Of a stretch of DNA of 64,000 nucleotides, positions 59,401-62,699 are shown one piece after another. Position 1 is the first letter of the stretch. Every line of letters begins with the position of its first letter. Origin of the DNA: Cryptomeria japonica (Eukaryota; Streptophyta; Pinopsida; Cupressales; Cupressaceae); NCBI RefSeq assembly GCF_030272615.1, contig NC_081410.1, forward strand, positions 125,801,640 through 125,865,639, in the 5' to 3' direction. The notes beneath the pieces were generated by a model. The model was not told the origin of the DNA. It searched no databases and saw nothing but the letters and a program-made list of their open reading frames with translations. Both the position numbers and the translations under genes were made by a program.

Positions 59401-62400
59401 GCCCTAATTTGATGTTTTTATTAAAGAATCAAAGAATGAATTGTTAAGAGATGGCTGTCTGCTGTTCACTGATGCAATCACCTGTCCTGGGGATGGACAA
59501 CTACTGTTGAATGTTCTGTAATTTTACCTGTTTATTTAAGAATCAAGCAATGAATTGTTGATTGCGTTGGGTAAAGCTATGTGTAGGCACCATTACCTAC
59601 CTGGCTTAAGCTGTTATTTGTATAATTGGCATAATACTACTAATCATGGCTGAAATTTGAAACCAACAAGTCTACAATGTGGCAGAAAAAGGTCCATAAA
59701 GCCAGTTTTAACATATCCTCTGTATCGTACACCAGATTTTTCAGTTCATTCATATACAGCTACAATTTGTGTGTGATTGAAGTGGCTTTGTATACAACAA
59801 TACCATGGTTGCCAGTTGTCAAAGCATTAAAAATGTGCTAGAGAGAGAGAGAGAAAGAGGTGATTTCAACAATTTAATAAAATGTCCAATCAAGAAATGT
59901 GCTCTGAAATCTCTAATGTGGTGTTTTTGCCGATCGGCCTTTTGTTGTATCCATTAGAAATGAAAACTCAAATGCTAAAAGTGAATCTTGTTTTTGTTTT
60001 TTTTAACGTGATCAAATAAGGCAGGTCCCCATGCAGCTGCTTAGGTTATTTTGGCTAGCAGGTGCTGCTCACTTTTTGAGCAGCAATTTGTGGAGCTGGT
60101 GGCATCTATTGTTTCCTTTTTTGGTTTGGGCTAGTTGGAATCCATTATTTTTAGGCTGACTCTTATTTTGAGAATCAGGCAGTATTTGGAGAAAAGGCCG
60201 CATTCATGGCAAGAAAGGTATAATAAGTGAGTTTGCATCCAATCCATAAATTTAATCTCTATGGCATCAGGGAGCCCTTCTCTCAGATTTATTTAAACTC
60301 AAATGTGGTTGTATGTGGCATTTAAATTTGTTGTAGGAATCCAATAAAGAATGTTTACCATCTCATTACCAATGATTTTAGGAGAATATTTATCCCTACG
60401 GTGGAGAGGGAGAATTGGAAGCCTTATCCAAACTGGAATTTCCGCATGCACCTCCACCTATTGCTTGAATTGAACTGTTGAAAAGATAAAAAAAAAGGTG
60501 CTTTTGCCTTGATCTTATGAACTAAGGGCTGCCGTTGGAAATCGATTCTCTTTCATCTTTGGTGTTGAATGTGATGGTAATATACCCGTCTTGCACAGAT
60601 CAGAAGTTTGGAGGAGGAAATTTTTGTGAGACCTATGCCTTAGAAATAACTTTTAGTAATGTCCATAGATGAAATAAATTATATTAATGCCTACGGATTA
60701 CCAAAATTAGGTTGATCGGACTCGAGAGAACATCAGTTTACAATAGAAAGTTTTAAGAGGAAAAACTTAGAGGGGCATCACAAAGGGGACAAAAGAAAAG
60801 AAATACCAAACAACCAGGTACTACCTACATAATTGGTCAAGAAAGTTGAAACTAGTACTTATAGCCAAAAGGGTAAATAAGAACCCCAAGCCTATGGATC
60901 CATTTTTATAATGCAGTGGTGCTGAGCCATTAACTTGTGAATCTTTCCACAAGAGCACGCTCAGACAATATAGACACATAATGGAACATATCTTTTGGAG
61001 GCACTTCAACTGTAGGTGTAGCATATAACAAGGAATGAAGGCCTTTGATTCTGTAACAGAAGGATGATGAAAGCGCACACCGACTGAAGAAGGATTGATT
61101 TTGTGGCAGCAGAATTTTTAAGCAGGATTAGACTGGATTGGTTGACTTAAGATGGTGCATAAATGAAGAGAGGTTGCACAAAAGGATGCTGAAGGGAACT
61201 AACGGACTTTCTTGCCACTATTTCCCCCAAATGAAAAGAGCACAAGCTTAGCCACCCTTCACAGGGAAAAAAGGGGCTGCTGGAAACATTGGCACAGCAG
61301 AAATAAAATTGAAATTCCTAAATCTCAGCAATTTCAATTTGAAACAGTGCAACAAGTCCAACAACAAAAAAAAAAGCATGATATCAATTTGTAATGCACG
61401 CTGCATGCAAGCTTTAGAAAGTTGGTCAAGGGAGATCACCAGCACAAAGGAGAGGCTGAGGACAGAGAAGCCCTAGGAAAGAACAGCCATGAGGTGAGGA
61501 AGAGTCCATGGTGCGAGCAGGCAGTGACAACAAACAGTGGCTCAAATGTTAGCAATGAAAGTTTGTTAATTTGTATGTTGACTTTTTAAATTTCAATTCA
61601 AATGTAGTGTTATGTAATACAGCTATATAATGAATATGGTGAATGCCTTTTTTCTAATTACCATTCCCGAAGCACATCCCCACACTTTCATCATGTCCCC
61701 AAAACATGTCCCTGTATTTTCTTCCATATCTGTCCTGGATACACCATGAAAAAAAGGTAAAGTTAAACAGATGTTGTCATCTCTGTCCTGGAAACACCCG
61801 GAAAATGATACACTTGGCATTGCAGCAACGCCTAATTCAAAATTGGAACTCTATGTGACAATAATAGTGGACTGTTTTGAATTTTGGAATTTCCCATTGC
61901 TGTAAATATTGAATCATTCACAATATATTGGTTTTAAAAGGTGGCATTTAATTTTGTGTCATGATTTTTTATATATTATAATAACAGGGATGGATTGGTG
62001 CAAGTGACCTTTCGGTTTCAATCTAGATTTCTATATTGAAACCTTGTCAGCACTACCTGTAGACGTATAAAAATCTTTTGGAATATTTTCATATATTGAG
62101 TTTCATCAACCCGCTTTCCCCGCATACACTACCTATTGTGGAACTTTCAATTTGCCTCATTGCCCTTGGTGTTATATTTTGAAATTTTTTTAACTACACC
62201 TTTGTTCATTTCTTGTAACTGGTTATGGTAGATCACTGCTCAACCTCATGCAAGTCTTTTTGGTAATATTGGCATTAACATTTAAAAAAAATCCATTGCT
62301 GATATAAGTTGCTTATGGAAAATTAGTGGTATAGATGTTTAGCTCTTCCCAAAGGGATTATAAAACTGGTTGTTTAAATTGATTGCCTGTTTTTGCTTAT

Positions 62401-62699
62401 CTCTTATGCAGGTGGCATTGTTGTTGAGGGATGAGAATCCAAGAAATTCATTTTTCGTAACTCCAGATACAAAGACTTTCATTGTGGTATCTATTCTGTT
62501 CTCAATTACTTTATCAAATGATTCTTTCTTTCTGTTGTCTTGCTAGTCATTTAAATCATTATGGTTTCTATACCGTACTGAATAATTCCTGTTGCATTGC
62601 TAGTCATTTAAAATCATTTTCTGTTTCACAGGGCATGCTGTTATATCCTTTAGATGAATATCTTCGATATCGAGCAGCTATGCTTTTCTTGAAGCTGGG
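13682..62699 (+). CDS. giant FAF/USP9X-type ubiquitin-specific protease, N-terminal ~1,412 residues (27 exons; gene continues past the window)
   Basis: Twenty-seven exons joined at AG/GT sites keep one frame for 4,238 coding bases. The protein follows the order of animal FAF/USP9X: helical repeats with IEWLERKNILRLILRSNLH, HLDAIWAA and LAWSFSDEQLDSLF; then LDLVGLPYLWQIALQA; a ubiquitin-like segment around residues 1003-1065; then ELANTTNIGVREGANGLLAL and DDHTRRGCYSSGLRLLKIL. USP24 and USP34 share this plan, so the subfamily is not certain. The UCH peptidase domain starts near residue 1,550 in USP9X and so should lie downstream. By family, the enzyme removes ubiquitin from cytosolic substrates; the plant substrate is unknown. 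The first ATG is at 13682. Intron 13 (24.3 kb) and intron 21 (10.6 kb) are filled with transposons. No stop or frameshift was found. Confidence 0.85.
15679..15784 (+). CDS. exon 2, residues 455-490
   Basis: Acceptor TTGTTTAG, donor CAG|GTAGTA. Encodes DNGKSISTAIEWLERKNILR and RLILRSNLHHKQYVDQ-type sequence, one of the best matches to USP9X. Confidence 0.85.
15885..15986 (+). CDS. exon 3, residues 491-524
   Basis: Acceptor ATATCAG, donor GCG|GTATTA, phase 0. Encodes LSEEHLDAIWAATEKPDQIEA, matching the conserved LDxIWAA block. Confidence 0.85.
16073..16168 (+). CDS. exon 4, residues 525-556
   Basis: Acceptor GACGCAG, donor CAG|GTATTC. Encodes VFDLIADLAWSFSDEQLDSL, the conserved block after DxIWAA. 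Confidence 0.85.
16273..16358 (+). CDS. exon 5, residues 557-584
   Basis: Acceptor CTTGTAG, donor AAAG|GTACAT; split Arg codon with exon 6. Encodes VVKILGFLKKLARSDNRGIM. Confidence 0.8.
17401..17470. repeat. (AG)n microsatellite in intron 5
   Basis: About 33 AG units with one interruption near the start. Arg/Glu-only frames across it are artefacts. Confidence 0.95.
18378..18498 (+). CDS. exon 6, residues 585-625
   Basis: Acceptor CATGCAG after a T-rich run, donor GAT|GTGGGT. Encodes LLELLWNMMYTEEALDEVLE, the LLxLLWNL block of the family. The preceding 2.0-kb intron 5 holds the AG repeat and nothing else recognised. Confidence 0.85.
18641..18751 (+). CDS. exon 7, residues 626-662
   Basis: Acceptor GTACCAG, donor AGG|GTGAGC. 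Encodes VGEFVIPSLRLLREIICL, matching WVIPALKQIREI in USP9X. Confidence 0.85.
19028..19084 (+). CDS. exon 8, residues 663-681
   Basis: Acceptor GGTCAG, donor CTG|GTAAGA. Encodes VSRQMRLQQLITDHNLIHL. A second in-frame AG six bases upstream (before 19022) would add Gly-Gln, so the exact start is ambiguous by two residues. Confidence 0.75.
19222..19365 (+). CDS. exon 9, residues 682-729
   Basis: Acceptor TTGGTCAG, donor CAG|GTATGA. Encodes VVNSLVEYISVARVV and DEDIKERLSFLQFAL, like VQERLNFLRFLL in USP9X. Confidence 0.85.
19452..19663 (+). CDS. exon 10, residues 730-799
   Basis: Acceptor CACTGCAG, donor GGAG|GTGAGG, split Arg codon. Encodes EMLWKCLVETPTYSADKESG and LQWFSEVLEK, matching the IWKCLAENAVY...CFKWYSKL region. 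Confidence 0.85.
19757..20294 (+). CDS. exon 11, residues 800-979
   Basis: Acceptor CATATGCAG, donor AAG|GTTTTT. Encodes DLDLVGLPYLWQIALQARNE, then MLRDIHTSLAESLQ and RQNFIDECMEHL, three anchor blocks of the family, followed by a less conserved acidic linker and VERCLRLLK. The donor was chosen because exon 12 continues the homology; read-through would stop after VFSTIHKDPNYL. Confidence 0.85.
20600..20686 (+). CDS. exon 12, residues 980-1008
   Basis: Acceptor TTGCTGCAG, donor GTG|GTATAT. Encodes ARTVPAHGASFKGRPYVVVV-like sequence leading into the first strand of the ubiquitin-like segment. Confidence 0.8.
20789..20872 (+). CDS. exon 13, residues 1009-1036
   Basis: Acceptor TATTTCAG, donor AAG|GTTATA. 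Encodes FEIMVHSNECLGSLRAK, the first half of the ubiquitin-like fold (strand and start of helix). The next exon is 24.3 kb away. Confidence 0.85.
20873..21239 (+). other. start of intron 13
   Basis: AT-rich intron sequence, nothing recognised. Intron 13 runs 20873-45166 and carries most of the transposons described below. Confidence 0.6.
21268..21346. repeat. nested palindrome cluster with TATA box
   Basis: CTCCTTATATAAGGAG (21268-21283) is a perfect 16-bp palindrome holding a TATA box. CGTAGAGGCATGCCTCTACG (21297-21316) is a perfect 20-bp palindrome. CTCTACGTGGA (21310-21320) pairs with TCCACGTAGAG (21326-21336) over a 5-base loop, and GAGAGACATG (21283-21292) pairs with CATGTCTCT (21338-21346). 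Confidence 0.85.
21665..21702 (-). repeat. LTR hairpin, copy 1
   Basis: TCAAATGCTTAA (21665-21676) and TTAAGCATTTGA (21691-21702) are perfect 12-bp arms around GGCCGATAGGCCAA, where GGCC can pair with GGCC over GATA. It lies about 45-80 bases inside the LTR start. Confidence 0.85.
21748..23400. other. intron 13 sequence without recognised features
   Basis: About 1.65 kb, AT-rich. GAAGAGCTTTACA occurs twice near 21800 and 21847. Short ORFs on both strands show no family features. Confidence 0.35.
23461..23515 (-). pseudogene. possible antisense terminal exon of a captured gene
   Basis: On the minus strand an acceptor (ATTTGCAG) is followed by 55 bases ending in a stop that read DLNQQQQQIIAEMAQRY. 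The Gln-rich C-terminal tail does not look random and joins in frame, through a split Arg codon, to an 18-base candidate exon at 23613-23630. I do not recognise the gene. It may be a gene fragment carried by a transposon, or chance. Confidence 0.3.
23613..23630 (-). pseudogene. possible antisense 18-base micro-exon
   Basis: Eighteen bases bounded by TTTGCAG and GTAACA on the minus strand. Spliced to 23461-23515 they add DPYSS and a split Arg. Confidence 0.25.
24040..24044. other. target duplication ATAAT, left copy, of copia element E
   Basis: ATAAT precedes the LTR at 24045. The same five bases follow the far end of the element at 36768-36772. Confidence 0.75.
24045..24357 (-). repeat. 3' LTR of element E
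   Basis: 313 bp. Matches the interrupted 5' LTR at 30637-36767 over its terminal parts (TAAGATTTGGCTAT, CCACCCAAGAT, GGTGAGACATAGGA, ATAGTGGAACTAGATAG). The outer TG is mutated to CG on the plus-strand reading. Confidence 0.85.
24358..24375 (-). other. polypurine tract of element E
   Basis: CCCTCCCCCTTCCCCACC on the plus strand, purine-rich on the coding strand, directly inside the 3' LTR. Confidence 0.8.
24414..25272 (-). mobile_element. solo LTR, 859 bp, inside element E
   Basis: On the minus strand it runs from TGTTGATGTGTAGC to GGAACTCA. CAAAT lies at 24408-24412 and 25273-25277 as the likely target duplication (one extra A at the left junction). It contains a hairpin near its start (25192-25221), TATATATA near 24955-24963 and the GGGAAAACC hairpin motif near its end (about 24530-24560). 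Confidence 0.7.
25192..25221 (-). repeat. LTR hairpin, copy 2
   Basis: ATGGCTAA and TTAGCCAT are the arms around GGCCGACAGGCC. The loop core matches copy 1 (GGCCGATAGGCC) while both arms have changed together. Confidence 0.85.
25411..25743 (-). pseudogene. element E RNase H C-terminal fragment
   Basis: Open frame ending in the copia RNase H tail: EIYMHYIKELIKEHDIDLQY, then CPIAKQVAHIFTKPFSKG, where Asp is replaced by His in the usual VADIFTKP. Confidence 0.8.
25989..27021 (-). pseudogene. element E reverse transcriptase remnants
   Basis: Frames at 25989-26336 and 26306-26518 give the copia RT: MKQPYGFTQDSHLVCRLSLS, LYVDDLIITRRS with the YVDD catalytic motif intact, then YHQLVGSLIYLTQT. The N-terminal part to about 27021 is broken by frameshifts. 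Confidence 0.8.
27332..28310 (-). pseudogene. element E integrase remnants
   Basis: 27332-27817 is open and reads VHGDLPSPCPTLYFNKDCYV and YTWIYFL, typical of copia integrase. The second catalytic Asp (usually SDNGGEY) is Asn here (INNGREC); the Glu region (LLKEMIRA) is present. The zinc-binding pre-integrase part upstream (to about 28310) is decayed. Confidence 0.8.
28315..29307 (-). pseudogene. element E gag remnants
   Basis: 29065-29307 holds the copia gag start (FPLLTSHNYSSWKIEAWSRL). 28656-28976 matches the UBN2-type gag core (KKIDNIQDYVSKAHELKAQL, LPLEYVVFLPSFQ). 28315-28659 holds a degenerate zinc knuckle, SYCKKLGHEDQCC, whose first Cys is lost. Confidence 0.8.
29308..30620 (-). other. 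untranslated leader of element E
   Basis: Between gag and the primer-binding site. AT-rich with A- and T-runs, no ORF of note. Confidence 0.55.
30621..30636 (-). other. primer-binding site of element E
   Basis: TGGTATAAGAGCAAGT on the minus strand, touching the LTR end at 30637. Confidence 0.75.
30637..30823 (-). repeat. 5' LTR of element E, inner part
   Basis: Starts TGTAAGATTTGGCTATGGAG on the plus-strand reading and matches the 3' LTR up to about GATTATGACC, where foreign sequence begins. The LTR resumes near 36722. Confidence 0.8.
30971..31075. repeat. 105-bp direct repeat, left copy
   Basis: From AAATTTTAAATGTTCATATG to GAAACTTAAC. The right copy lies at 35692-35750 plus 35908-35956, split by an insert of about 155 bases. 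Confidence 0.85.
31076..32038. repeat. possible LTR or element segment starting TGTAATGTCCCC
   Basis: Its start resembles a Ty3-type LTR start. With 35373-35691 it would form one unit interrupted by the hAT element. No CA-ended partner or target duplication was found, so the identity is uncertain. Confidence 0.35.
32031..32038. other. target duplication of hAT element 1, left copy
   Basis: ATTTGAAT here and ATTTGAAG at 35365-35372 match in 7 of 8 bases, the length expected for hAT transposition. Confidence 0.7.
32039..35364 (-). mobile_element. hAT transposon 1, 3.3 kb, full length but inactive
   Basis: Left end TAAAGTTGAACTAC and reverse complement of the right end CATAGTTGGACTAC agree at 11 of 14 positions, flanked by an 8-bp near-perfect duplication. 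It carries one minus-strand transposase gene with a BED finger, the catalytic region and the C-terminal dimerisation region. The right subterminal part (35220-35345) is full of CTCGCCGAGT and ACTCAGTGAGT motifs like those in the small element at 43342-44425. Confidence 0.8.
32370..34736 (-). pseudogene. hAT transposase (BED finger, DUF659-type), disrupted
   Basis: From a start at 34736 the frame gives MASFDWPLEPCPSGYIGTRP, then a BED finger (ICIECEKTLHGGINRIKYHL, with the last His and Cys in RHDAREC). After an intron (about 33880-34001) comes the catalytic region, YDYTILSDGWTDGKNCTIIN and FLKSVDASSKVKNAE, and after a second short intron FWTPCAAHVLDLLLEDTGK, ARRITKYIYNHPWVLNLM and VTRFTTIFFTLQSL. 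The C terminus holds CERNWSLFEAIHTKKRSKL, the dimerisation block, and an acidic tail. Two in-frame TGA stops in the N-terminal part could derive from CGA, and a 29-bp segment (33161-33189 and 33218-33246) is duplicated. Not expected to make active transposase. Confidence 0.8.
35365..35372. other. target duplication of hAT element 1, right copy
   Basis: ATTTGAAG; see the left copy at 32031-32038. Confidence 0.7.
35373..35691. repeat. continuation of the segment interrupted by hAT 1
   Basis: AT-rich, with three similar GTGAATRTTAYTTAACA stretches (about 35480-35640). It ends where the second copy of the 105-bp repeat begins. Confidence 0.35.
35692..35956. repeat. 105-bp direct repeat, right copy, split by a GC-rich insert
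   Basis: 35692-35750 and 35908-35956 together match 30971-31075. The insert between them (about 35751-35907) is clearly richer in G and C than its surroundings. It has no ORF or clear SINE boxes. Confidence 0.8.
36722..36767 (-). repeat. 5' LTR of element E, outer part
   Basis: TTAATAGTGGAACTAGATAG to ACCAACA matches the outer end of the 3' LTR, followed by the ATAAT duplication. A second, partial copy of the same LTR end lies at about 36785-36833. Confidence 0.75.
36952..38345 (-). mobile_element. copia fragment D: leader, gag start, 3' domain and 3' LTR
   Basis: Minus strand. The LTR is 36952-37236 (TGTTAAAATAATATTAAT... to ...TTTTTCA), bordered by the purine tract TTAGGGAGGG (37237-37246, minus). 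Next inwards is a T/A-rich 3' domain, the gag start near 38136 (SSLTNIMLEHNQKF, like ASLTNIMLEQIVLG of element B) and leader sequence. It joins abruptly to RNase H of another copia element near 38345. A 122-bp tandem duplication lies at about 37745-37950. Confidence 0.65.
38350..38732 (-). pseudogene. element A RNase H part
   Basis: 38490-38732 reads FRQLVGSLIYLTATRPDISF, the end of RT. 38360-38517 reads YSRCNDPKLIGNTNSDWARS with DDKNSTSRYVF, the start of RNase H, then the frame leaves the family at about 38345. Confidence 0.85.
38754..39386 (-). pseudogene. element A reverse transcriptase
   Basis: 39123-39386 gives CKWVYKVKFHANGTLDKYKA and FAPIAKMSTMRLLLAIA, and 38754-39116 gives MTQPPGF, LVKALYGLKQAPRAWY and LYVDDLIITGN with YVDD intact. 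The frame is interrupted between the two parts and again at 38734-38754. Confidence 0.85.
39428..39432. other. target duplication ATTCT of element B, left copy
   Basis: ATTCT here and at 42102-42106. Removing B rejoins element A sequence. Confidence 0.85.
39433..39664 (+). repeat. 5' LTR of element B (truncated)
   Basis: Starts TGTTAAAATAATATTAAT and follows the 3' LTR closely for about 190 bases, then diverges and ends early near 39664. Confidence 0.8.
40442..41200 (+). pseudogene. element B gag
   Basis: MASLTNIMLEQIVLGKVPRP starts the gag (40442). After a frameshift near 40675 the UBN2-like core follows: IQAHLTKIKEIRNQLEAIGR and LKSLPRSYEHFIDTL. Two adjacent TAG codons at 40915-40920 sit where LLQQDRWKQQ would be expected. 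In another frame the zinc knuckle CNYCHQFGHMKKDC (CX2CX4HX4C, near 41095) is intact. Confidence 0.8.
41201..41803 (+). repeat. 3' domain of element B
   Basis: Contains at least six diverged copies of TTTTTCCTCAAAAATTG spaced 30-90 bases. The same motif array occurs reversed in fragment D (37400-38000) and in element C (51430-51780). Ends in the purine tract. Confidence 0.7.
41804..42101 (+). repeat. 3' LTR of element B
   Basis: 298 bp, TGTTAAAATAAT to TTTTTCA, directly after the purine tract and followed by the ATTCT duplication. Confidence 0.85.
42381..42840 (-). pseudogene. element A gag start fused to integrase C terminus
   Basis: The right part reads VVVLGTSQHPDTVGKDQDKW, resembling the gag start of element B (IVLGKVPRPIAAGEDQDKH). 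The left part, in another frame, reads KLDSKSQTLMFTGYNDNHKA and IFSRDVVVDE, the conserved end of copia integrase. The intervening gag, protease and integrase core are deleted. Confidence 0.75.
43178..43192 (-). other. primer-binding site of element A
   Basis: TGGTATCAAAGCAGG on the minus strand, close to the initiator-Met tRNA complement, directly next to the LTR at 43193. Confidence 0.75.
43193..44485 (-). repeat. 5' LTR of element A, split by a hAT-like element
   Basis: 43193-43341 and 44432-44485 are the two parts, starting TGTGAAAATCAGAG and ending ATTCTAACG (from ...TAACA) on the plus-strand reading. Confidence 0.6.
43342..44425 (-). mobile_element. small hAT-like element with CGAG-rich ends
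   Basis: Left end CAAAGAAACGAGACTCG and reverse complement of the right end CAGAGAAACAAGAATCG agree at 13 of 17 positions. TGTCTAAC lies at 43334-43341 and 44424-44431; the right copy overlaps the TIR by TG, as if one TG of CTCTGTGTCTAAC was lost. Both subterminal regions repeat ACTCGG/CCGAGT. A minus-strand ORF (43740-44033, ending YLRRLHGGLGPEGVG) with an acidic stretch resembles the C-terminal tail of a hAT transposase, so this is probably a deletion derivative. Confidence 0.7.
44486..45166 (+). other. end of intron 13
   Basis: Ordinary T-rich intron sequence. Two similar stretches (about 44985-45015 and 45050-45085: TTTTAGTAGATT, then TGACAG) form a short imperfect duplication. The acceptor TTTCTACAG ends at 45166. 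Confidence 0.5.
45167..45244 (+). CDS. exon 14, residues 1037-1062
   Basis: Acceptor TTTCTACAG, donor TTG|GTATCT. Encodes VAKLLECKPSRIRLIYHDRE, the second half of the ubiquitin-like segment. Phase and homology fit exon 13 across the 24.3-kb intron. Confidence 0.85.
45363..45410 (+). CDS. exon 15, residues 1063-1078
   Basis: Acceptor GTGCTACAG, donor TCA|GTAAGT. Encodes VLWHCDVTGESPICAS. Splice sites are good and the phase fits, but the residues are weakly conserved, so this is among the less certain exons. Confidence 0.65.
45615..45692 (+). CDS. exon 16, residues 1079-1104
   Basis: Acceptor TGTTTAG, donor CAG|GTTCGT. Encodes VMDEQQLPGILISKNTQ, in the place of the CLPGVIMS segment of USP9X. 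Confidence 0.8.
45791..45844 (+). CDS. exon 17, residues 1105-1122
   Basis: Acceptor TGGAACAG, donor GAA|GTGAGT. Encodes IYDILFELANTTNIGVRE. Confidence 0.85.
45966..46025 (+). CDS. exon 18, residues 1123-1142
   Basis: Acceptor TTTTTGCAG, donor AAG|GTGTGC. Encodes GANGLLALLPTHPVLLADFK, like DGARVLMKLMPP in USP9X. Confidence 0.85.
46200..46286 (+). CDS. exon 19, residues 1143-1171
   Basis: Acceptor TATGTTAG, donor CAG|GTCACT. Encodes ELLQTQFAANSHLLYTLQ, like the SQVLYLTEV segment of USP9X. Confidence 0.8.
46600..46691 (+). CDS. exon 20, residues 1172-1201
   Basis: Acceptor TTGTGCAG, donor TTACA|GTGAGT; split Gln codon. Encodes SDEHTLDFRKCFLKYGGL, matching FQFHFLKSGGL in USP9X. Confidence 0.85.
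47395..47497 (+). CDS. exon 21, residues 1202-1236
   Basis: Acceptor TTTATGCAG, donor CTT|GTAAGT. Encodes YVLTVFEPGKLAPGVDDHTR and RGCYSSGLRLLKIL. Confidence 0.85.
47498..48360 (+). other. start of intron 21 (47498-58097)
   Basis: Intron sequence without recognised features up to the long-TIR element. Confidence 0.5.
48361..49620. mobile_element. 1.26-kb element with ~83-bp imperfect inverted repeats
   Basis: 48361-48443 and 49536-49620 are inverted copies sharing TGTTGTCTCAAAAGTTGCAC (TGTGACAACA side on the right), GATGATCAA, AACCTTGTG and AACCTCCAAGTGTG-type blocks. The interior has no recognised ORF. Long TIRs suggest a MULE-like or foldback element; no clean target duplication was found. 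Confidence 0.5.
50644..53379 (-). mobile_element. short non-autonomous copia element C
   Basis: Minus strand. The 3' LTR is 50644-50996 and the 5' LTR 52926-53379, both starting TGAAAAAT and ending TTTTAATA on the plus-strand reading. The primer site TGGTATCAAAGCGGG (52911-52925, minus) borders the 5' LTR. The interior holds a leader, the gag start (near 51880, related to element B), and the TTTTTCCTCAAAAATTG-type 3' domain, but no gag core and no pol. It lies inside hAT remnant 2. Flanks GCATA and GTATT do not form a clear duplication. Confidence 0.75.
53123..53271. repeat. ~150-bp insert in the 5' LTR of element C
   Basis: Absent from the 3' LTR. Contains the hairpin GATCACACTCTGTGATC (about 53218-53234). 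Its first 35 bases (TATCAAGAGATTTCCACAAT) recur inverted at about 53612-53643 (TGGATTGTGGAAATCTGATA). Confidence 0.55.
54523..55320 (-). pseudogene. LINE 3' end on the minus strand
   Basis: A T-run at 54523-54534 (poly-A on the minus strand) is preceded, in LINE sense, by CTCGGCCTTTTATCAATCA, a typical plant LINE 3' end, and by 3'-UTR-like sequence with GGTTTTCTTCCCTCC. No conserved ORF2 part remains. The 5' limit is estimated. Confidence 0.6.
55476..56060 (+). mobile_element. LTR of the TGTTGAT family, plus strand
   Basis: Starts TGTTGATTGTAACTAGG, like the solo LTR at 25272. It has a hairpin near its start (55501-55532), TATAAATA near 55678, GTTCATTCATTATTC downstream as in the 24414-25272 LTR, several GCGAAT repeats, and the GGGTTTTTCC...GGTTTTCCC hairpin (about 55965-55992). 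No internal region was recognised; the right end is approximate. Confidence 0.55.
55501..55532 (+). repeat. LTR hairpin, copy 3
   Basis: GGTTCG and CGAACC flank the perfect palindrome TTGCCTTAAGGCAA, with GA/CA between arms. A second small hairpin, AGGACCGGGTCCT, follows at about 55537-55549. Confidence 0.8.
56024..56133. repeat. ~54-bp tandem duplication
   Basis: TTAATTTATGTTGGTCTAAT through GATTACAA and CTAGGGCAT occurs twice in a row with one mismatch. Confidence 0.85.
56134..58097 (+). other. end of intron 21
   Basis: AT-rich intron sequence; no ORF, repeat end or exon recognised. The acceptor TGTATTCAG ends at 58097. Confidence 0.4.
58098..58159 (+). CDS. exon 22, residues 1237-1256
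   Basis: Acceptor TATTCAG, donor TCAG|GTTACT; split Arg codon. Encodes LLENKIETRAGADGHLTGFV. Confidence 0.8.
58250..58349 (+). CDS. exon 23, residues 1257-1290
   Basis: Acceptor TTTTCAG, donor GAG|GTAAAT. Encodes AEASHVVKDNVFDSQGEVMI and an acidic stretch; low conservation, but frame and sites fit. Confidence 0.75.
58594..58743 (+). CDS. exon 24, residues 1291-1340
   Basis: Acceptor TGTCCAG, donor AAT|GTAATA. Encodes MAQVIRILKWLAWASALGKL. Confidence 0.8.
58854..58928 (+). CDS. exon 25, residues 1341-1365
   Basis: Acceptor GAAACAG, donor TTG|GTGAGT. Encodes GLDLDDQYVAVEALELL. Confidence 0.8.
58985..59215. repeat. 122-bp tandem duplication in intron 25
   Basis: TGTGGTACTTATTGAAA and CTATGGTACACGGTGATGCA recur 122 bases apart, with a few mismatches, 56 bases after the exon 25 donor. 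Confidence 0.85.
59216..62411 (+). other. rest of intron 25
   Basis: About 3.2 kb. Two related segments (GGAGATGGCTATCTGCCGTTT near 59268 and AGAGATGGCTGTCTGCTGTTC near 59449, each followed by a GGGGAATGGACAA-like stretch) suggest an old duplication. Short minus-strand ORFs at 60821-61078 and 61248-61445 are not recognised. Confidence 0.4.
62412..62486 (+). CDS. exon 26, residues 1366-1390
   Basis: Acceptor CTTATGCAG, donor GTG|GTATCT. Encodes VALLLRDENPRNSFFVTPDT. Confidence 0.8.
62632..62699 (+). CDS. exon 27, residues 1391-1412 (last exon seen)
   Basis: Acceptor TTTCACAG. Encodes MLLYPLDEYLRYRAAMLFLK, like the segment of USP9X that precedes the catalytic domain by 100-150 residues. The donor GG|GTGATC is weak but avoids an immediate in-frame stop (TGA at 62701). 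Confidence 0.75.

Noticed and set aside
60821..61445. Minus-strand ORFs of 85 and 65 residues in intron 25
   Set aside because: No recognisable family, no splice context, ordinary length for chance ORFs.
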